Counted from the stretch's first letter, positions 54,222-63,265 are shown. The stretch is 64,000 nt of DNA from Kiritimatiellia bacterium (GCA_028686345.1 JAQUCE010000006.1:16010-80009); one strand, 5' to 3'. Notes: a model not told the origin generated them from the sequence alone. Numbers and translations are program-made.

Positions 54222-57200
54222 ATGGGGTTTTTGGGGAAAAGAAAAAAGACGGTGTCTTCTCGGCTTGTCATGCTAGCTGCGCTCTCTGTTGCGGGTAGTG
54301 TTTTTGCACAGACCTTGGTGGATCAGTGGCGCTTCACATTTCAGGCACCTGCAGGAGAGTGGCACGCCACCTCCTTTGATGATTCAGGGTGGCGCTCGGG
54401 GCCGGGGGGCTTTGGCACTGAGGGCACACCCTGTGCCCGTATCGGTACCCGCTGGGATACTCCAAATATCTGGCTGCGCAAAAGATATCAATTGGAAAAT
54501 CTGCCGAAAAAACCGGTGCTGCTGCTCCACCATGATGACGATCTTGAAATTTTTATCAATGGAATCAGAACTCATTCACTCACCGGGCATCTACGGGATT
54601 ACGAGGTGATTACGCTCGACGATCAGCAGCAGGCTCTGCTCAAGAGCGGGGAGAACACTCTGGCCGTGCATTGCAGGCAGTTTGGGGGTGGTCAGTTTGT
54701 CGATGTTCATCTGGTTGATATTGCAGGCCTGGCGAAAAATCCGATTTTTGAATTTAGCGGGTCGCGGCTGATTGCTTTAGATCCATCAGCAGTGATCCCG
54801 CCGACATCAGTGGCCTTTGCGGAGCTGGTTGCAGGACGTAAGCTGACGCAGCAGGAGTGCCGGAGCGCGGACCGGCTCTGGGCTGCCATTGAGGGCAGTG
54901 ATGAGCTGCTGGCTGATTGGCTGTGGCAGGATTTCGGCGAGATGGATATTCCGTCGATTTTTCTAAGCAAAGATATTAATTTGCTCTTTGATCAAGCTGT
55001 GGCGCGGGCCTGCGCCGAGAGCTCCGCGCTGCTCGGCGATCGCTGGAAAACAGCACCACTGCCTGCGGATTCTGAGATGCCAGCCAAACTCGAGTATTAT
55101 CGCATGATCTGCGTGCAGCGCCGTCAGGCGCGGCTGTCGCGGGTCAAGCAGGAGCTGCCGGAGATAGTTTTTGCCCGCCACTTTGTGATGGGAGGCTCGC
55201 ACTACGCTTATACTGAGGCACTCTCGGACGCGCAATCTGAACGGCAGTTTTCGCCCGGCGGCAAGCTCTGTAAAGCCGAGTGGCAGGAGGGAATCTGGCA
55301 AGAGAGCACGCTACTGGAAACAGACAAAGGGATAATCCGTGATGTTGATGTCAACTACGCTGGCAACCGCATGTTGTTCGCCTGGAAAAAATCTGACCGC
55401 GAAGATGACTACCATCTCTATGAAATGGAGCTGCGCTCAGGTCAGATCAGGCAGTTGACTGAGGGGCTGGGCATTGCTGATTACGAGGGGTGCTACCTGC
55501 CGGATGGTAACATCCTCTTTAATTCAACCCGCTGTATGCAGATTGTTGACTGCTGGTGGACCGAGGTCAGCAATTTGTACCGTTGCGATGCGGACGGCAA
55601 AAACATCTATCGCATGGCTTTTGATCAGGTGCATGTTAATTATCCGACCGTCACCGCTGACGGAACCATTCTTTACACCCGCTGGGAGTACAACGACCGC
55701 TCCCAGATGTTTCCCCAGCCGCTGTTCCAGATGGCGCCGGACGGCACGCTGCAGAGCGCGGTTTATGGCGAGAACTCCTGGTTCCCGACCACTATTATCC
55801 ATGCCCGCCGCGCCCCTGGGAGCCAAAAGATCTTCGCCATTGCAACTGGCCATCATTCGCGACAGCCCGGCGCGCTGATTATGGTTGATCCCTCCAAAGG
55901 GCGCCAGGAGAACAGCGGCATTCAGCTGCTGGCGCCCATGCGCGAAACCAAGGCCGAGCGCATTGATGCCTATGGCCAGAGCGCCGCGCTCTTTGCCTAT
56001 CCCTATCCGCTGGATGATGAGAGCATGCTGGTGATGTGCAACCCGGCTGGCTGGGGCCGCGTCCAGGGGCGTCCGGGCCGGGATGAGCGCAAAGGGGAGG
56101 ATCGCAGAACCGGATTCGGGATCTACTGGATGAACCTCAACGGGGGACGCGAGATTCTAGTCTCCCGTCAGGGGCTGCCATGTGGCCGTCCAGTGCCGCT
56201 GCGTCCGCGGCAGCGCCCGGCTCAGCGCCCCAGCACCGTTGATTACAGGAACAAAGAGGGCACTTTTTATATTCAGGATGTCTATGTGGGTGAGCCCATG
56301 GCCGGGGTTGCGCGCGGTACCGCCAAAACTCTGCGCGTGATCGGGATCGACTATCGGGTGGCAGGCATTGGCAATAATGGCAACGCCGGTGCTGGCGGCG
56401 GGGCGCTGGTCTCCACCCCGGTGGCGGTTGGCAATGGCGCATGGGATCCTAAAATCCTGATTGGAGATGCCAAGATCTACGCCGATGGCTCGGCCTACTT
56501 TAAAGCAGAGGCCCGCGGGCCGCTCTATTTTATGGTTCTGGATGAGCAGGGGCGCATGATCCAGAGCATGCGCAGTTGGACAATGCTGCAACCCGGCGAG
56601 AACGCCTCGTGTGTTGGCTGCCATGAATCGAAAAACAGCGTTCCCAGCGCTTCCGCGCGCCCCACCCTGGCCATGGCCGCCGGTGTCCAGAGGCTGGCAC
56701 CCATTAACGCTCCCCGCCGCGGGTTCAGCTTTACCATGGAGGTGCAGCCGATCCTCGACCAACACTGCATCAAGTGCCATGATGGTAAAGACGATAAAAA
56801 ACCGGATCTGACCTCAACCGTGGTTGAAGATCCGGGCGCGAAACGGGCTTGGAGTAAAGCCTACCTGGCATTGACCCACTCCCGTCCGGATGACCCTAAG
56901 CGGCCCGCTGGCTGGCGCGGCAACGCGGATCACAAAGTCCTGAACTGGATCTCCGCTGGTTCAACGGTTGAGTTGCTGCCGCCAAACTCAAGTGGATCAA
57001 GTAAATCCACCCTGTTCACCGAGCGGCTGGATAATGGTCACTGCGAAACAATCACTGCGGATGAGGTCAAACGGCTGGCAATGTGGGTGGATCTGGGCGT
57101 TCCCTTCTGCGCCGATTATGTTGAAGCCAACCTCTGGAATGACGCGGAAAAAAAGAAACATGCGCATTTTCAGGCTAAACGCGACCGCGCTGATCAGGAG

Positions 57201-57242
57201 GATCAGGAAACCCTGAAACGTCTCATTAATGAAACCCCATAA
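54222..57242 (+). CDS. Secreted dihaem protein related to hydrazine synthase alpha subunit (HzsA-like)
   Basis: The 1006-residue exported protein has a signal peptide ending near SVFAQ. Residues about 30-175 are a jelly-roll like those of GH2 enzymes (SFDDSGWRSGPGGFG and HDDDLEIFINGI). The middle is a beta-propeller-like region (RDVDVNYAGNRMLFAW, GCYLPDGNILFNSTRCMQ, HVNYPTVTADGTILYTRWEYNDRSQ) typical of HzsA relatives. Two c-type haem motifs follow: C797-V-G-C-H801 and C849-I-K-C-H853, then a cytochrome-like tail (DNGHCETITADEVKRLAMWVDLGVPF). True hydrazine synthase occurs in anammox bacteria with beta and gamma subunits, absent here, so this is a relative of unknown redox role, not evidence for anammox. 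The family is common in planctomycetes and related groups. Confidence 0.85.
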   Translation: MGFLGKRKKTVSSRLVMLAALSVAGSVFAQTLVDQWRFTFQAPAGEWHATSFDDSGWRSGPGGFGTEGTPCARIGTRWDTPNIWLRKRYQLENLPKKPVLLLHHDDDLEIFINGIRTHSLTGHLRDYEVITLDDQQQALLKSGENTLAVHCRQFGGGQFVDVHLVDIAGLAKNPIFEFSGSRLIALDPSAVIPPTSVAFAELVAGRKLTQQECRSADRLWAAIEGSDELLADWLWQDFGEMDIPSIFLSKDINLLFDQAVARACAESSALLGDRWKTAPLPADSEMPAKLEYYRMICVQRRQARLSRVKQELPEIVFARHFVMGGSHYAYTEALSDAQSERQFSPGGKLCKAEWQEGIWQESTLLETDKGIIRDVDVNYAGNRMLFAWKKSDREDDYHLYEMELRSGQIRQLTEGLGIADYEGCYLPDGNILFNSTRCMQIVDCWWTEVSNLYRCDADGKNIYRMAFDQVHVNYPTVTADGTILYTRWEYNDRSQMFPQPLFQMAPDGTLQSAVYGENSWFPTTIIHARRAPGSQKIFAIATGHHSRQPGALIMVDPSKGRQENSGIQLLAPMRETKAERIDAYGQSAALFAYPYPLDDESMLVMCNPAGWGRVQGRPGRDERKGEDRRTGFGIYWMNLNGGREILVSRQGLPCGRPVPLRPRQRPAQRPSTVDYRNKEGTFYIQDVYVGEPMAGVARGTAKTLRVIGIDYRVAGIGNNGNAGAGGGALVSTPVAVGNGAWDPKILIGDAKIYADGSAYFKAEARGPLYFMVLDEQGRMIQSMRSWTMLQPGENASCVGCHESKNSVPSASARPTLAMAAGVQRLAPINAPRRGFSFTMEVQPILDQHCIKCHDGKDDKKPDLTSTVVEDPGAKRAWSKAYLALTHSRPDDPKRPAGWRGNADHKVLNWISAGSTVELLPPNSSGSSKSTLFTERLDNGHCETITADEVKRLAMWVDLGVPFCADYVEANLWNDAEKKKHAHFQAKRDRADQEDQETLKRLINETP

Positions 57243-58234
57243 AATTTCACCCGGAGTAGGAGAAGTGCGCGAGTGCGCGAGTGCATTAGTGCGTGAGTTA
57301 AAGAGATGGTGCCTTTTGCGCGGGAGCAACGTAGGTTTGATTTCCAATCGGACATGTCCGTTTGGAAACCGGAGCTAGTGAGGTCGCCTGCGCCTTCGGC
57401 TGACGATGCTGGTGGACGGGCTCCCGCATGATCCCAATCGTCGGTCAGCATCGCCGCACAGCATCGTCAACCGATGTCGCCCGTAGAGCGACTGACCTCC
57501 TTCCGCGCTTACTCTGTTTGACCAGGCGCGGAGCAGGAAGTTGTGCGCTATGCGGGCGGCACGCGAACGGTCTTGCAGCGCAAGCGTAAACTTGGTCGCA
57601 AACTTTGTCGTTCACTTTGTCGGAGTGGAATGAACGCGCTACGGTGTTTTTGATGTGAAAAATGGGCATCCACCGCATAGCGGCGGACATACTGAAAGCA
57701 ACACCGTATATCCGCCGCTATGCGGTGGATTATTGCGAAGTATATCCGCCGCTATGCGGTGGATGACTGCGAAACAAGCCGCAATAAGGCTGCGAAAGAC
57801 AACTTTTTGGAAAGAACAATTAATTGTTTTTACTAGTCGCCTAAACGACTAAAGCAGCGAGTCGCCGCCTGTCTGCGTGCTACGCACAGGCAGGCAACCA
57901 AAAGGGTTTGTGTAATGTACGGGAGGTCATCACCCTCACTAAAAAATTAGCGGTTAGAAGGCCGCTGCTTTAGTAACAAACGCTGCGCGTTTGGGGCAAC
58001 GAAGTTTGTAGTACAGGCTTTAGCCTGCTCCAAAGCGAGTTATTGAGAAGTTGCTGTAAAAGCGACAGTGGAGTAGTGCAAGCATCTTGCTTGCAGAAAA
58101 CATTTTCGTTCAGCAACTTATGAAGATGGCTATCTGAAGTTCTTGTTTTTCACGACAGGAGTTGAGAAAATAGCGACTAATGCTGCCCGCATCCCGGGCG
58201 CTGGAGATGGCGGATCGGTGAACAGGAGGATTGC
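57243..58234. repeat. Intergenic repeat mosaic (about 1 kb)
   Basis: In order: GTAG-footed hairpin (57331-57379), GACGATGCTGG-type repeats (57400-57475), head-to-head BIME-like pair (57476-57560), the CAAACTTTGTCG/GACGATGC-adjacent module inverted to 24262 (57570-57665), two 34-bp units (57703-57770), AACAATTAATTGTT and TAGTCGCCTAAACGACTA palindromes (57815-57851), the 57868-57995 family (TGCGTGCTACGCACAGGC), a AGGCTTTAGCCT hairpin (58016-58027), and the inverted GCAAGC hairpin module (58030-58165). Nothing gene-like is supported. Confidence 0.8.
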
Positions 58235-60388
58235 ATGAATATATGGCGGGCGGTGTTAACAGCCTGGCTGGCTATGGCGGCGGCTGCTGCGGCGGCGGAG
58301 CCGCTGATTGTGATCAGGCGTTTTGAACCAGAGGCAAATCTTTGCCGTGCCGGAAGAGCTGAGCAGGTTGTGGCGGTGATCGAAAATGTAACAGAGGCGG
58401 AGCTTACGTTGCAGGCTATCCTGACTCTGCCTCAAGGGGTCAAAGAACTCCCGCCCTCTGGCAGCGGGTTCACTGTCTTGGCCGGTGAACAGCGTACTAT
58501 CCATTGGCGGATGCAGGCGGATTCAGAGTGTAACGGTGAACTGGCTCTGGAGGTGCTGCGGGATGGGAAAGTGGCTGCCAGGTCAGCTCTGAGGATCTGT
58601 TTTCTTCCCTTGCTCGAACGCTTTAAAGTTGACAATATACCACCACCGGAACCAGTTCAAACAGAGATTCTGGTGGGCGCGCATCACTGCCCGCTCTGGG
58701 AAGCTGACAAGCCCGGGATGTGGAGCAATGTGCTCAAACATCCGGAGCGAACTCCGGCACTGGGCTTTTATGCTCAGGAAAACCCGGAGGTCTCCGACTG
58801 GGAGACCAAATGGGCGGTGGAGCATGGTGTTTCGTTTTTCATTTACTGTTGGTACCGCACTGCCCAGGGCGCTCCTGTGCAGATGCGTTTTAGCAGTGCC
58901 ATTCATGACGCTCTGTTTAAGTCGCGGTTTGTGGACAGTATAAAGTACACTATTATGTGGGAGAATCAGTCGCGCGGTTCCGCTGGTGTTGCGGATGAGC
59001 AGGACCTCTTTGAAAACCTGATGCCGTTCTGGCTGGAAAATTATTTCAAACACCCTTCGTATCTGAAGTTGGACAACAAACCAGTGCTCTTTGTTTATCG
59101 TCCTGAATATCTGATACAGGATCTTGGCAGCAAGGAGGCGGTGAGAGGGGCGTTTGACCGGATGCGGCAGGTGTGTCGGGAGGCAGGGTTTAACGGGCTC
59201 ACAATCCTGGGTGAATATCGCGGAGTTAATCCCGCTCACCTGGGGTTGCTGAAGGATCTGGGAGTGGATGCGACCTTTGCCTATTGCTGGGGCATTCCGG
59301 GCAGCCCGACCCCTGAGCAGGCCATCGCCAAACAGATGGAGTATATCCGCCGGACACAGGAGCTGAATGTACTCCCGCAGGTGATCACAGTTTCGCAGGC
59401 GTGGAGCGGTTGGCGCGATGAGGGCAGTATTTGGAAAATTCCTCCGAACGGATTTGAGTTGCTGCTGCGGCAGGCCAAAGCTTTCTCTGAAACACTGCCG
59501 GAAGGTGCGCTTGGCCGGCGGATGCTGCTGCTGGATAATTGGAATGAGTGGGGGGAGGGGCATTATCTGGCCCCATACCGCGAGTATGGCTTTGGCTATC
59601 TTGATGCAGTCCGACGGGTGTTCGCGCCCGATGCCGGGCCGCATGTTGACCTGCTGCCTGAAGATATAGGGTTTGGGCCTTATGATACAGCCATCCGTTC
59701 AAGCCTTCAGGAGATTGAGCAGGCACGCGTGTCGGCGCGACGGTTGGTTACCAAACCTGGCTTTGAGGCCACTGGTCTGTTGGCTTGGTGGGCGTTCGAT
59801 GAAGCGCATGAGGCAACAGAGGTTTTTGATTATTCGGGACACAGGCGGGGAGGAAAGCTGATCAAGGCATCGCGCGTAGCTGGAATGGATAGCAGTGCGC
59901 TGGTGTGCACTGGTGGATGTGCACGCATCGAAAGTTGCGCAGCATTTTCCGTTACCAACGGAGTGACAGTATCCTGCTGGGTGAAAACGAGTGTGGCAGG
60001 CCAGGATCAGGCCTGGATTGTCAACCGGGTACAGGGTGGCGGCGAGTCGACTGGTTTCCGTTTGGGGGTGATGGGTGGTAAGCCTTGCTTTAATGTGCCG
60101 CTCACCGCGTGGAGCCATACCGCGCATTCGTCCAAGCCGCTGCCGCCGGGACGCTGGGTCCATCTGGCGGGCACCTTCGATGGGCAGACGATAAGGGTTT
60201 ACATGGATGGCGAGGAGTGCGGCTTAATGGAGCGCCCCGGCCCCATGGGAATCAATAATTTCCCGATCTTTCTTGGTTCGTATGTTGCTGATCACACAGC
60301 GCATTTCAGCGGGTTGCTGGATGAGGTACAGCTCTATAACCGGGCTCTGAGTTTAAAGGAAATTCGTATCCTCTCAGACAATAGGTAG
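58235..60388 (+). CDS. Secreted GH99-like/WbsX-domain protein with C-terminal LamG domain
   Basis: The 717-residue protein has a signal peptide (VLTAWLAMAAAAAAAEP), a short beta-sandwich (about residues 25-130), and a TIM-barrel domain of the WbsX or GH99-like type: VGAHHCPLWEADKPGMW, FFIYCWYRTAQGAP, KPVLFVYRPEYLIQDLG, TILGEYRG and LLDNWNEWGEGHYLAPYREYGFGYLDAV, in which NWNEWGEG is the family signature. Residues about 510-715 are a LamG/concanavalin-like module (LLAWWAFDEAHEATEVFDYSG, VTVSCWVKT, WVHLAGTFDGQTIRVYMDGE, HFSGLLDEVQLYNRALS). GH99-like members act as endo-mannosidases or on surface glycans; activity here is inference. AGGAGG lies seven bases before the ATG. Confidence 0.88.
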   Translation: MNIWRAVLTAWLAMAAAAAAAEPLIVIRRFEPEANLCRAGRAEQVVAVIENVTEAELTLQAILTLPQGVKELPPSGSGFTVLAGEQRTIHWRMQADSECNGELALEVLRDGKVAARSALRICFLPLLERFKVDNIPPPEPVQTEILVGAHHCPLWEADKPGMWSNVLKHPERTPALGFYAQENPEVSDWETKWAVEHGVSFFIYCWYRTAQGAPVQMRFSSAIHDALFKSRFVDSIKYTIMWENQSRGSAGVADEQDLFENLMPFWLENYFKHPSYLKLDNKPVLFVYRPEYLIQDLGSKEAVRGAFDRMRQVCREAGFNGLTILGEYRGVNPAHLGLLKDLGVDATFAYCWGIPGSPTPEQAIAKQMEYIRRTQELNVLPQVITVSQAWSGWRDEGSIWKIPPNGFELLLRQAKAFSETLPEGALGRRMLLLDNWNEWGEGHYLAPYREYGFGYLDAVRRVFAPDAGPHVDLLPEDIGFGPYDTAIRSSLQEIEQARVSARRLVTKPGFEATGLLAWWAFDEAHEATEVFDYSGHRRGGKLIKASRVAGMDSSALVCTGGCARIESCAAFSVTNGVTVSCWVKTSVAGQDQAWIVNRVQGGGESTGFRLGVMGGKPCFNVPLTAWSHTAHSSKPLPPGRWVHLAGTFDGQTIRVYMDGEECGLMERPGPMGINNFPIFLGSYVADHTAHFSGLLDEVQLYNRALSLKEIRILSDNR

Positions 60389-60640
60389 AGAGCTCACCAC
60401 GGGGTTTACCCCCGTGGAAGCGGTGATCAGAGATAGGCAACGGGTAGAGAGCTCACCACGGGGTTTACCCCCGTGGAAGCGGTGATCAGAGATAGGCAAC
60501 GGGTAGAGAGCTCACCACGGGGTTTACCCCCGTGGAAGCGGTGATCAGAGATAGGCAACGGGTAGACAGCTCACCACGGGGTTTACCCCCGTGGAAGCGG
60601 TGATCAGAGATAGCCAACGGGCCGACGGCTCACCACTGAT
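60386..60640. repeat. Tandem array, 59-bp unit, four and a third copies
   Basis: The unit repeats exactly every 59 bases (AGCTCACCAC begins at 60391, 60450, 60509, 60568 and a diverged copy at 60627). Each unit contains CCACGGGGTTTACCCCCGTGG-type hairpin (key part ACGGGGTTTACCCCCGT) flanked by TCACC and GGTGA. Copies are nearly identical with no spacers. It fills the gap between the convergent GH99-like gene and thiC and may act as a bidirectional transcription barrier. Confidence 0.92.
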
Positions 60641-60641
60641 C

Positions 60642-61931
60642 TCACTTGTTTTCGCGGATTCGGTTGGAGGTTCGCACAGCGCAAAACTCTTTACCGCACA
60701 TGGAGCAGTGGTCATCAACAGGGGCACCCGCCTCGCATGAGCGGGTTTTGAGCCAGCGCGCTCTGGCGCGTTCCGGGTCGATGGCACATTCAAACTGTTT
60801 CTCCCAATCGAAAGCCACGCGGGCCTCTGCCATGCGGTCGTCTATCTCCCGTGCGCCTGGCAGGCCGCGCGCAATGTCACCCGCATGGGCTGCGATCCGA
60901 TAGGCAATCACTCCCTGGTGTACCTCCTCTTCGTCCGGCAGCCCCAGATGTTCGGCTGGGGTCACATAGCAGAGCAGAGATGCGCCATAGGTTGCGGCCG
61001 CGGTGGCCCCGATACAGGAGGTAATGTGGTCATAGCCTGGCGCGATGTCGGTGACCACCGGGCCCAGCACGTAGAAGGGCGCGCCGTCGCACACCTGCTG
61101 CTGGCGCTCCACGTTCATCTGAATCTGGTTGAAGGGTACATGGCCGGGCCCCTCCACCATCACCTGTACACCGCGTTCGCGACAACGTTTGACCAGCTCG
61201 CCCAACACGTCCAGCTCGCTGAACTGCGCCTCGTCGCTGGCATCCGCCAGACAACCCGGGCGCAGTCCGTCACCGAGTGAAACCGTCACATCGTGCTGCA
61301 CTAAGATATCGAGGACACTCTCCCAATTGGTATAGAGGGGGTTTTCTGCCTTGTTTTTCTGCATCCATTCAGCCATGATCGCGCCGCCGCGGCTGACAAT
61401 ACCCATTTTACGTCTCATGGCAGAGGCAATATGTCCGCGCAGCAAACCAGCGTGCAGGGTCATGAAATCAACACCCTGTTCAGCCTGCTCCTGAATCACC
61501 TGCATCAGCAGATCAGGGTTCATCACCGGGATATCACCCTCCAGCCGGGAGACGGTTTCATAAATCGGCACGGTTCCCAGCGGCGCGGGGGAGGCATCCA
61601 GCATTCCCTGGCGGATGGAAAAGAGGTCGCTGCCAACGCTCAGGTCCATGACAAAGTCGGCGCCAGCCTTTAAGGCCACTGCCAGTTTGATCAGCTCGTC
61701 GCCCTTGCCTGAGCGCGTGGTGGAGCGCCCCAGGTTGGCGTTGACCTTGGTTGTGAAGAGCGCGCCCACGCCCACGGGTTTGACATTTTTATGGGCTGGG
61801 TTCAGGGGGATAACCAGATGGCCGCGCGCAATGCCGGCGCGTACCTGCTCCGGGGTTACACTCTCATTATGCGCGACTTGCTTCATCGCATCTGTGATAA
61901 TTCCGGCCTTAGCTGCTTGTAGTTGTGTCAT
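60642..61931 (-). CDS. thiC: Phosphomethylpyrimidine synthase ThiC
   Basis: ThiC is the radical SAM enzyme that rearranges 5-aminoimidazole ribotide to HMP phosphate, the pyrimidine half of thiamine. The 429-residue protein has GADFVMDLSVGSD, SRGGAIMAEWM, SLGDGLRPGCLADASD, VEGPGHVPFNQIQMNV and VTDIAPGYDHITSCIGATAAA, ending with the atypical C-x2-C-x4-C cluster motif CSMCGKEFC near the C-terminus. It lacks the N-terminal extension of long ThiC forms. ATG 61931 overlaps the TGA of thiD by four bases (61928-61931), so the two are translationally coupled. Expression is probably set by the TPP riboswitch and terminator upstream of thiD. Confidence 0.96.
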   Translation of the reverse strand: MTQLQAAKAGIITDAMKQVAHNESVTPEQVRAGIARGHLVIPLNPAHKNVKPVGVGALFTTKVNANLGRSTTRSGKGDELIKLAVALKAGADFVMDLSVGSDLFSIRQGMLDASPAPLGTVPIYETVSRLEGDIPVMNPDLLMQVIQEQAEQGVDFMTLHAGLLRGHIASAMRRKMGIVSRGGAIMAEWMQKNKAENPLYTNWESVLDILVQHDVTVSLGDGLRPGCLADASDEAQFSELDVLGELVKRCRERGVQVMVEGPGHVPFNQIQMNVERQQQVCDGAPFYVLGPVVTDIAPGYDHITSCIGATAAATYGASLLCYVTPAEHLGLPDEEEVHQGVIAYRIAAHAGDIARGLPGAREIDDRMAEARVAFDWEKQFECAIDPERARARWLKTRSCEAGAPVDDHCSMCGKEFCAVRTSNRIRENK

Positions 61932-62785
61932 AGGACAAAGTTCTTTATTTGGATTTTGTTGATTGGAATGTTTGTCGGCGTGCCGAGAACGCCCGCGCAC
62001 TCGCCGACATTCACTCCAGTGCGGATTGCTTCATAGACATAGGCTTTCCCCTCCTGAATGGCCTCATGCAGCTCCCTGCCGTTGGCCAGTGAGGCTGCAA
62101 TAGCTGCGCTGAGTGAACAGCCTGTGCCATGGGTGGAGAGCGGATCATTAACGCAGGGGGATTCAAACCAGAGGGTGTTTTCACCGTCGAAAAGCAGGTC
62201 GCGCGCTTTGAATTCAAGGCCATGTCCGCCCTTGATCAGAGCGGCGCAGCCGTATCCTTCAAAAAGTTCGCGGGCTCCGTCGGCGAGCCTCTGGTCGCTG
62301 TCAAGGGCTCTGCCGAGCAGCTCCTCGGCCTCTGGCAGGTTGGGGGTGATCAGATCGGCGAGGGGCAGGAGGGCTCGTTTGAGAGAGGTGATCGCGTCAT
62401 CCTCCAGCAGACGGGCTCCGCTGGTGGCAATGATCACAGGGTCAACGACTTTGAGAATTCGGCTGTAGCAGGTCAGCGTGTTGGCCACAGCCTCAACGAT
62501 TTCCGCGCTGCAGAGCATACCGGTTTTGAGCGCCCGGATATCATAGATTCCAAGCACGGCATTCAGCTGTTCGGTCACAAAGGCGCCGTCCGCGGTCAGG
62601 ACACCGCTGACAGCAAAGGGGTTTTGGGCGGTCAGCGCGGTGATCACGGTGCAGCCATGTACACCCAGGGTGTAAAAAGCTCGCAGATCGGCTTGGATGC
62701 CAGCGTTTCCGCCGCTGTCGCTACCCGCAATTGTCAGTGCTACGTTTTGGCGCCGCGTTTTTAGTGTGATATCATCTGGATTCAT
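61928..62785 (-). CDS. thiD: Hydroxymethylpyrimidine/phosphomethylpyrimidine kinase ThiD
   Basis: ThiD phosphorylates HMP and HMP-P to HMP-PP, which is joined to the thiazole half of thiamine. The 285-residue ribokinase-fold protein has ALTIAGSDSGGNAGIQADLRAF at the N-terminus (pieces: TIAGSDSGGNAGIQAD), ALTAQNPFAVSGV, ALKTGMLCSAEIVE, VVDPVIIATSGARLL, LITPNLPEAEELLG, ALIKGGHG and the anion-hole loop THGTGCSLSAAIAASLANG. The first gene of a thiD-thiC operon, it lies 18 bases downstream of the terminator of a TPP riboswitch leader. No other thiamine gene is present. Confidence 0.95.
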   Translation of the reverse strand: MNPDDITLKTRRQNVALTIAGSDSGGNAGIQADLRAFYTLGVHGCTVITALTAQNPFAVSGVLTADGAFVTEQLNAVLGIYDIRALKTGMLCSAEIVEAVANTLTCYSRILKVVDPVIIATSGARLLEDDAITSLKRALLPLADLITPNLPEAEELLGRALDSDQRLADGARELFEGYGCAALIKGGHGLEFKARDLLFDGENTLWFESPCVNDPLSTHGTGCSLSAAIAASLANGRELHEAIQEGKAYVYEAIRTGVNVGECAGVLGTPTNIPINKIQIKNFVL

Positions 62786-62802
62786 GTTTTTGGTTCGCTT
62801 TC

Positions 62803-62840
62803 AAAAAAAAACAGGCTGTTCTCCATGGGAACCGCCTGTT
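62803..62840 (-). terminator. Intrinsic terminator in the thiD leader
   Basis: On the minus strand AACAGGCGGTTC pairs with GAACAGCCTGTT (one bulged base) around the loop, followed by nine T residues (62803-62811). It lies between the TPP riboswitch and the thiD start, so ligand-dependent termination is expected. Confidence 0.88.
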
Positions 62841-62847
62841 ACTGATA

Positions 62848-62927
62848 AAACACCATTTCCTAGCGCCGGTATGATCCGGATCAGGTTCAGCGGGTTTTTC
62901 TCAGCCACCTGAAAACGGCACCCCGAT
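62848..62927 (-). ncRNA. TPP riboswitch (THI element)
   Basis: Read on the minus strand, the leader has CGGGGTGCC, then GGCTGAGA, ACCCGCTGAACCTGATCCGG and ATCATACCGGCGCTAGGAAA, the conserved core of the thiamine pyrophosphate riboswitch including the CUGAGA and ACCUGAUC segments that hold the pyrimidine and pyrophosphate. It precedes a terminator and the thiD-thiC operon, so TPP should switch transcription off. Confidence 0.96.
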
Positions 62928-62938
62928 GGAATTCGAGC

Positions 62939-62968
62939 AGTATATTACAGAGAGGCTCAGCATGGCAA
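62939..62968 (-). promoter_or_regulatory. Predicted promoter of the thiD-thiC operon
   Basis: On the minus strand TTGCCA (62963-62968) and TATACT (62939-62944) are separated by 18 bases; transcription would start just before the riboswitch. Confidence 0.55.
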
Positions 62969-63265
62969 GCCTGGAGAGTGCGGGTGGCAGGTTGAAAAGG
63001 TTCTAAAGCAGCTAGTCGGGCAATCAAAAGAGGTTGTGTGATGTGCGGGAGGTCGTCGCCTTCATTCAGAAGTTTGTGATTAAGAGCCCGCGCTACAGTA
63101 ACAAACGCGGCGCGTTCCGGGGCGGATTATTGAGACGTTACTGTAAAAGTGATAATGGAGTAGTGCAAGCATCTTGCTTGCAAAAAACATTTTCATTCAA
63201 GCAACAACTTATTGCAATGGGGTTGGCACGAAGATGCGACTAGGGTTCAATTAGGGGTCGTTGGA
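62969..63265. repeat. Intergenic repeat mosaic running into a truncated gene
   Basis: Bases 63005-63125 resemble 57860-57995 (GTTGTGTGATGTGCGGGAGG, AACAAACGCGGCGCGTT). Bases 63130-63215 are an inverted copy of the GCAAGC hairpin module (GTGCAAGCATCTTGCTTGC, 63165-63183). The repeat ends where the reading frame of the following fragment begins. Confidence 0.75.

Noticed and set aside
54222..57242. Evidence for anammox hydrazine synthesis
   Set aside because: Only an alpha-like protein is present, with a changed residue at the recalled haem-ligand position and no beta or gamma subunits or hydrazine dehydrogenase nearby.
58583..59644. Long minus-strand open frame opposite the GH99-like gene
   Set aside because: Antisense shadow of a recognised gene with no family motifs.
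60386..60640. CRISPR-like array at 59-base period
   Set aside because: The whole 59-base unit is repeated; there are no unique spacers and no cas genes nearby, so it is an ordinary tandem repeat.
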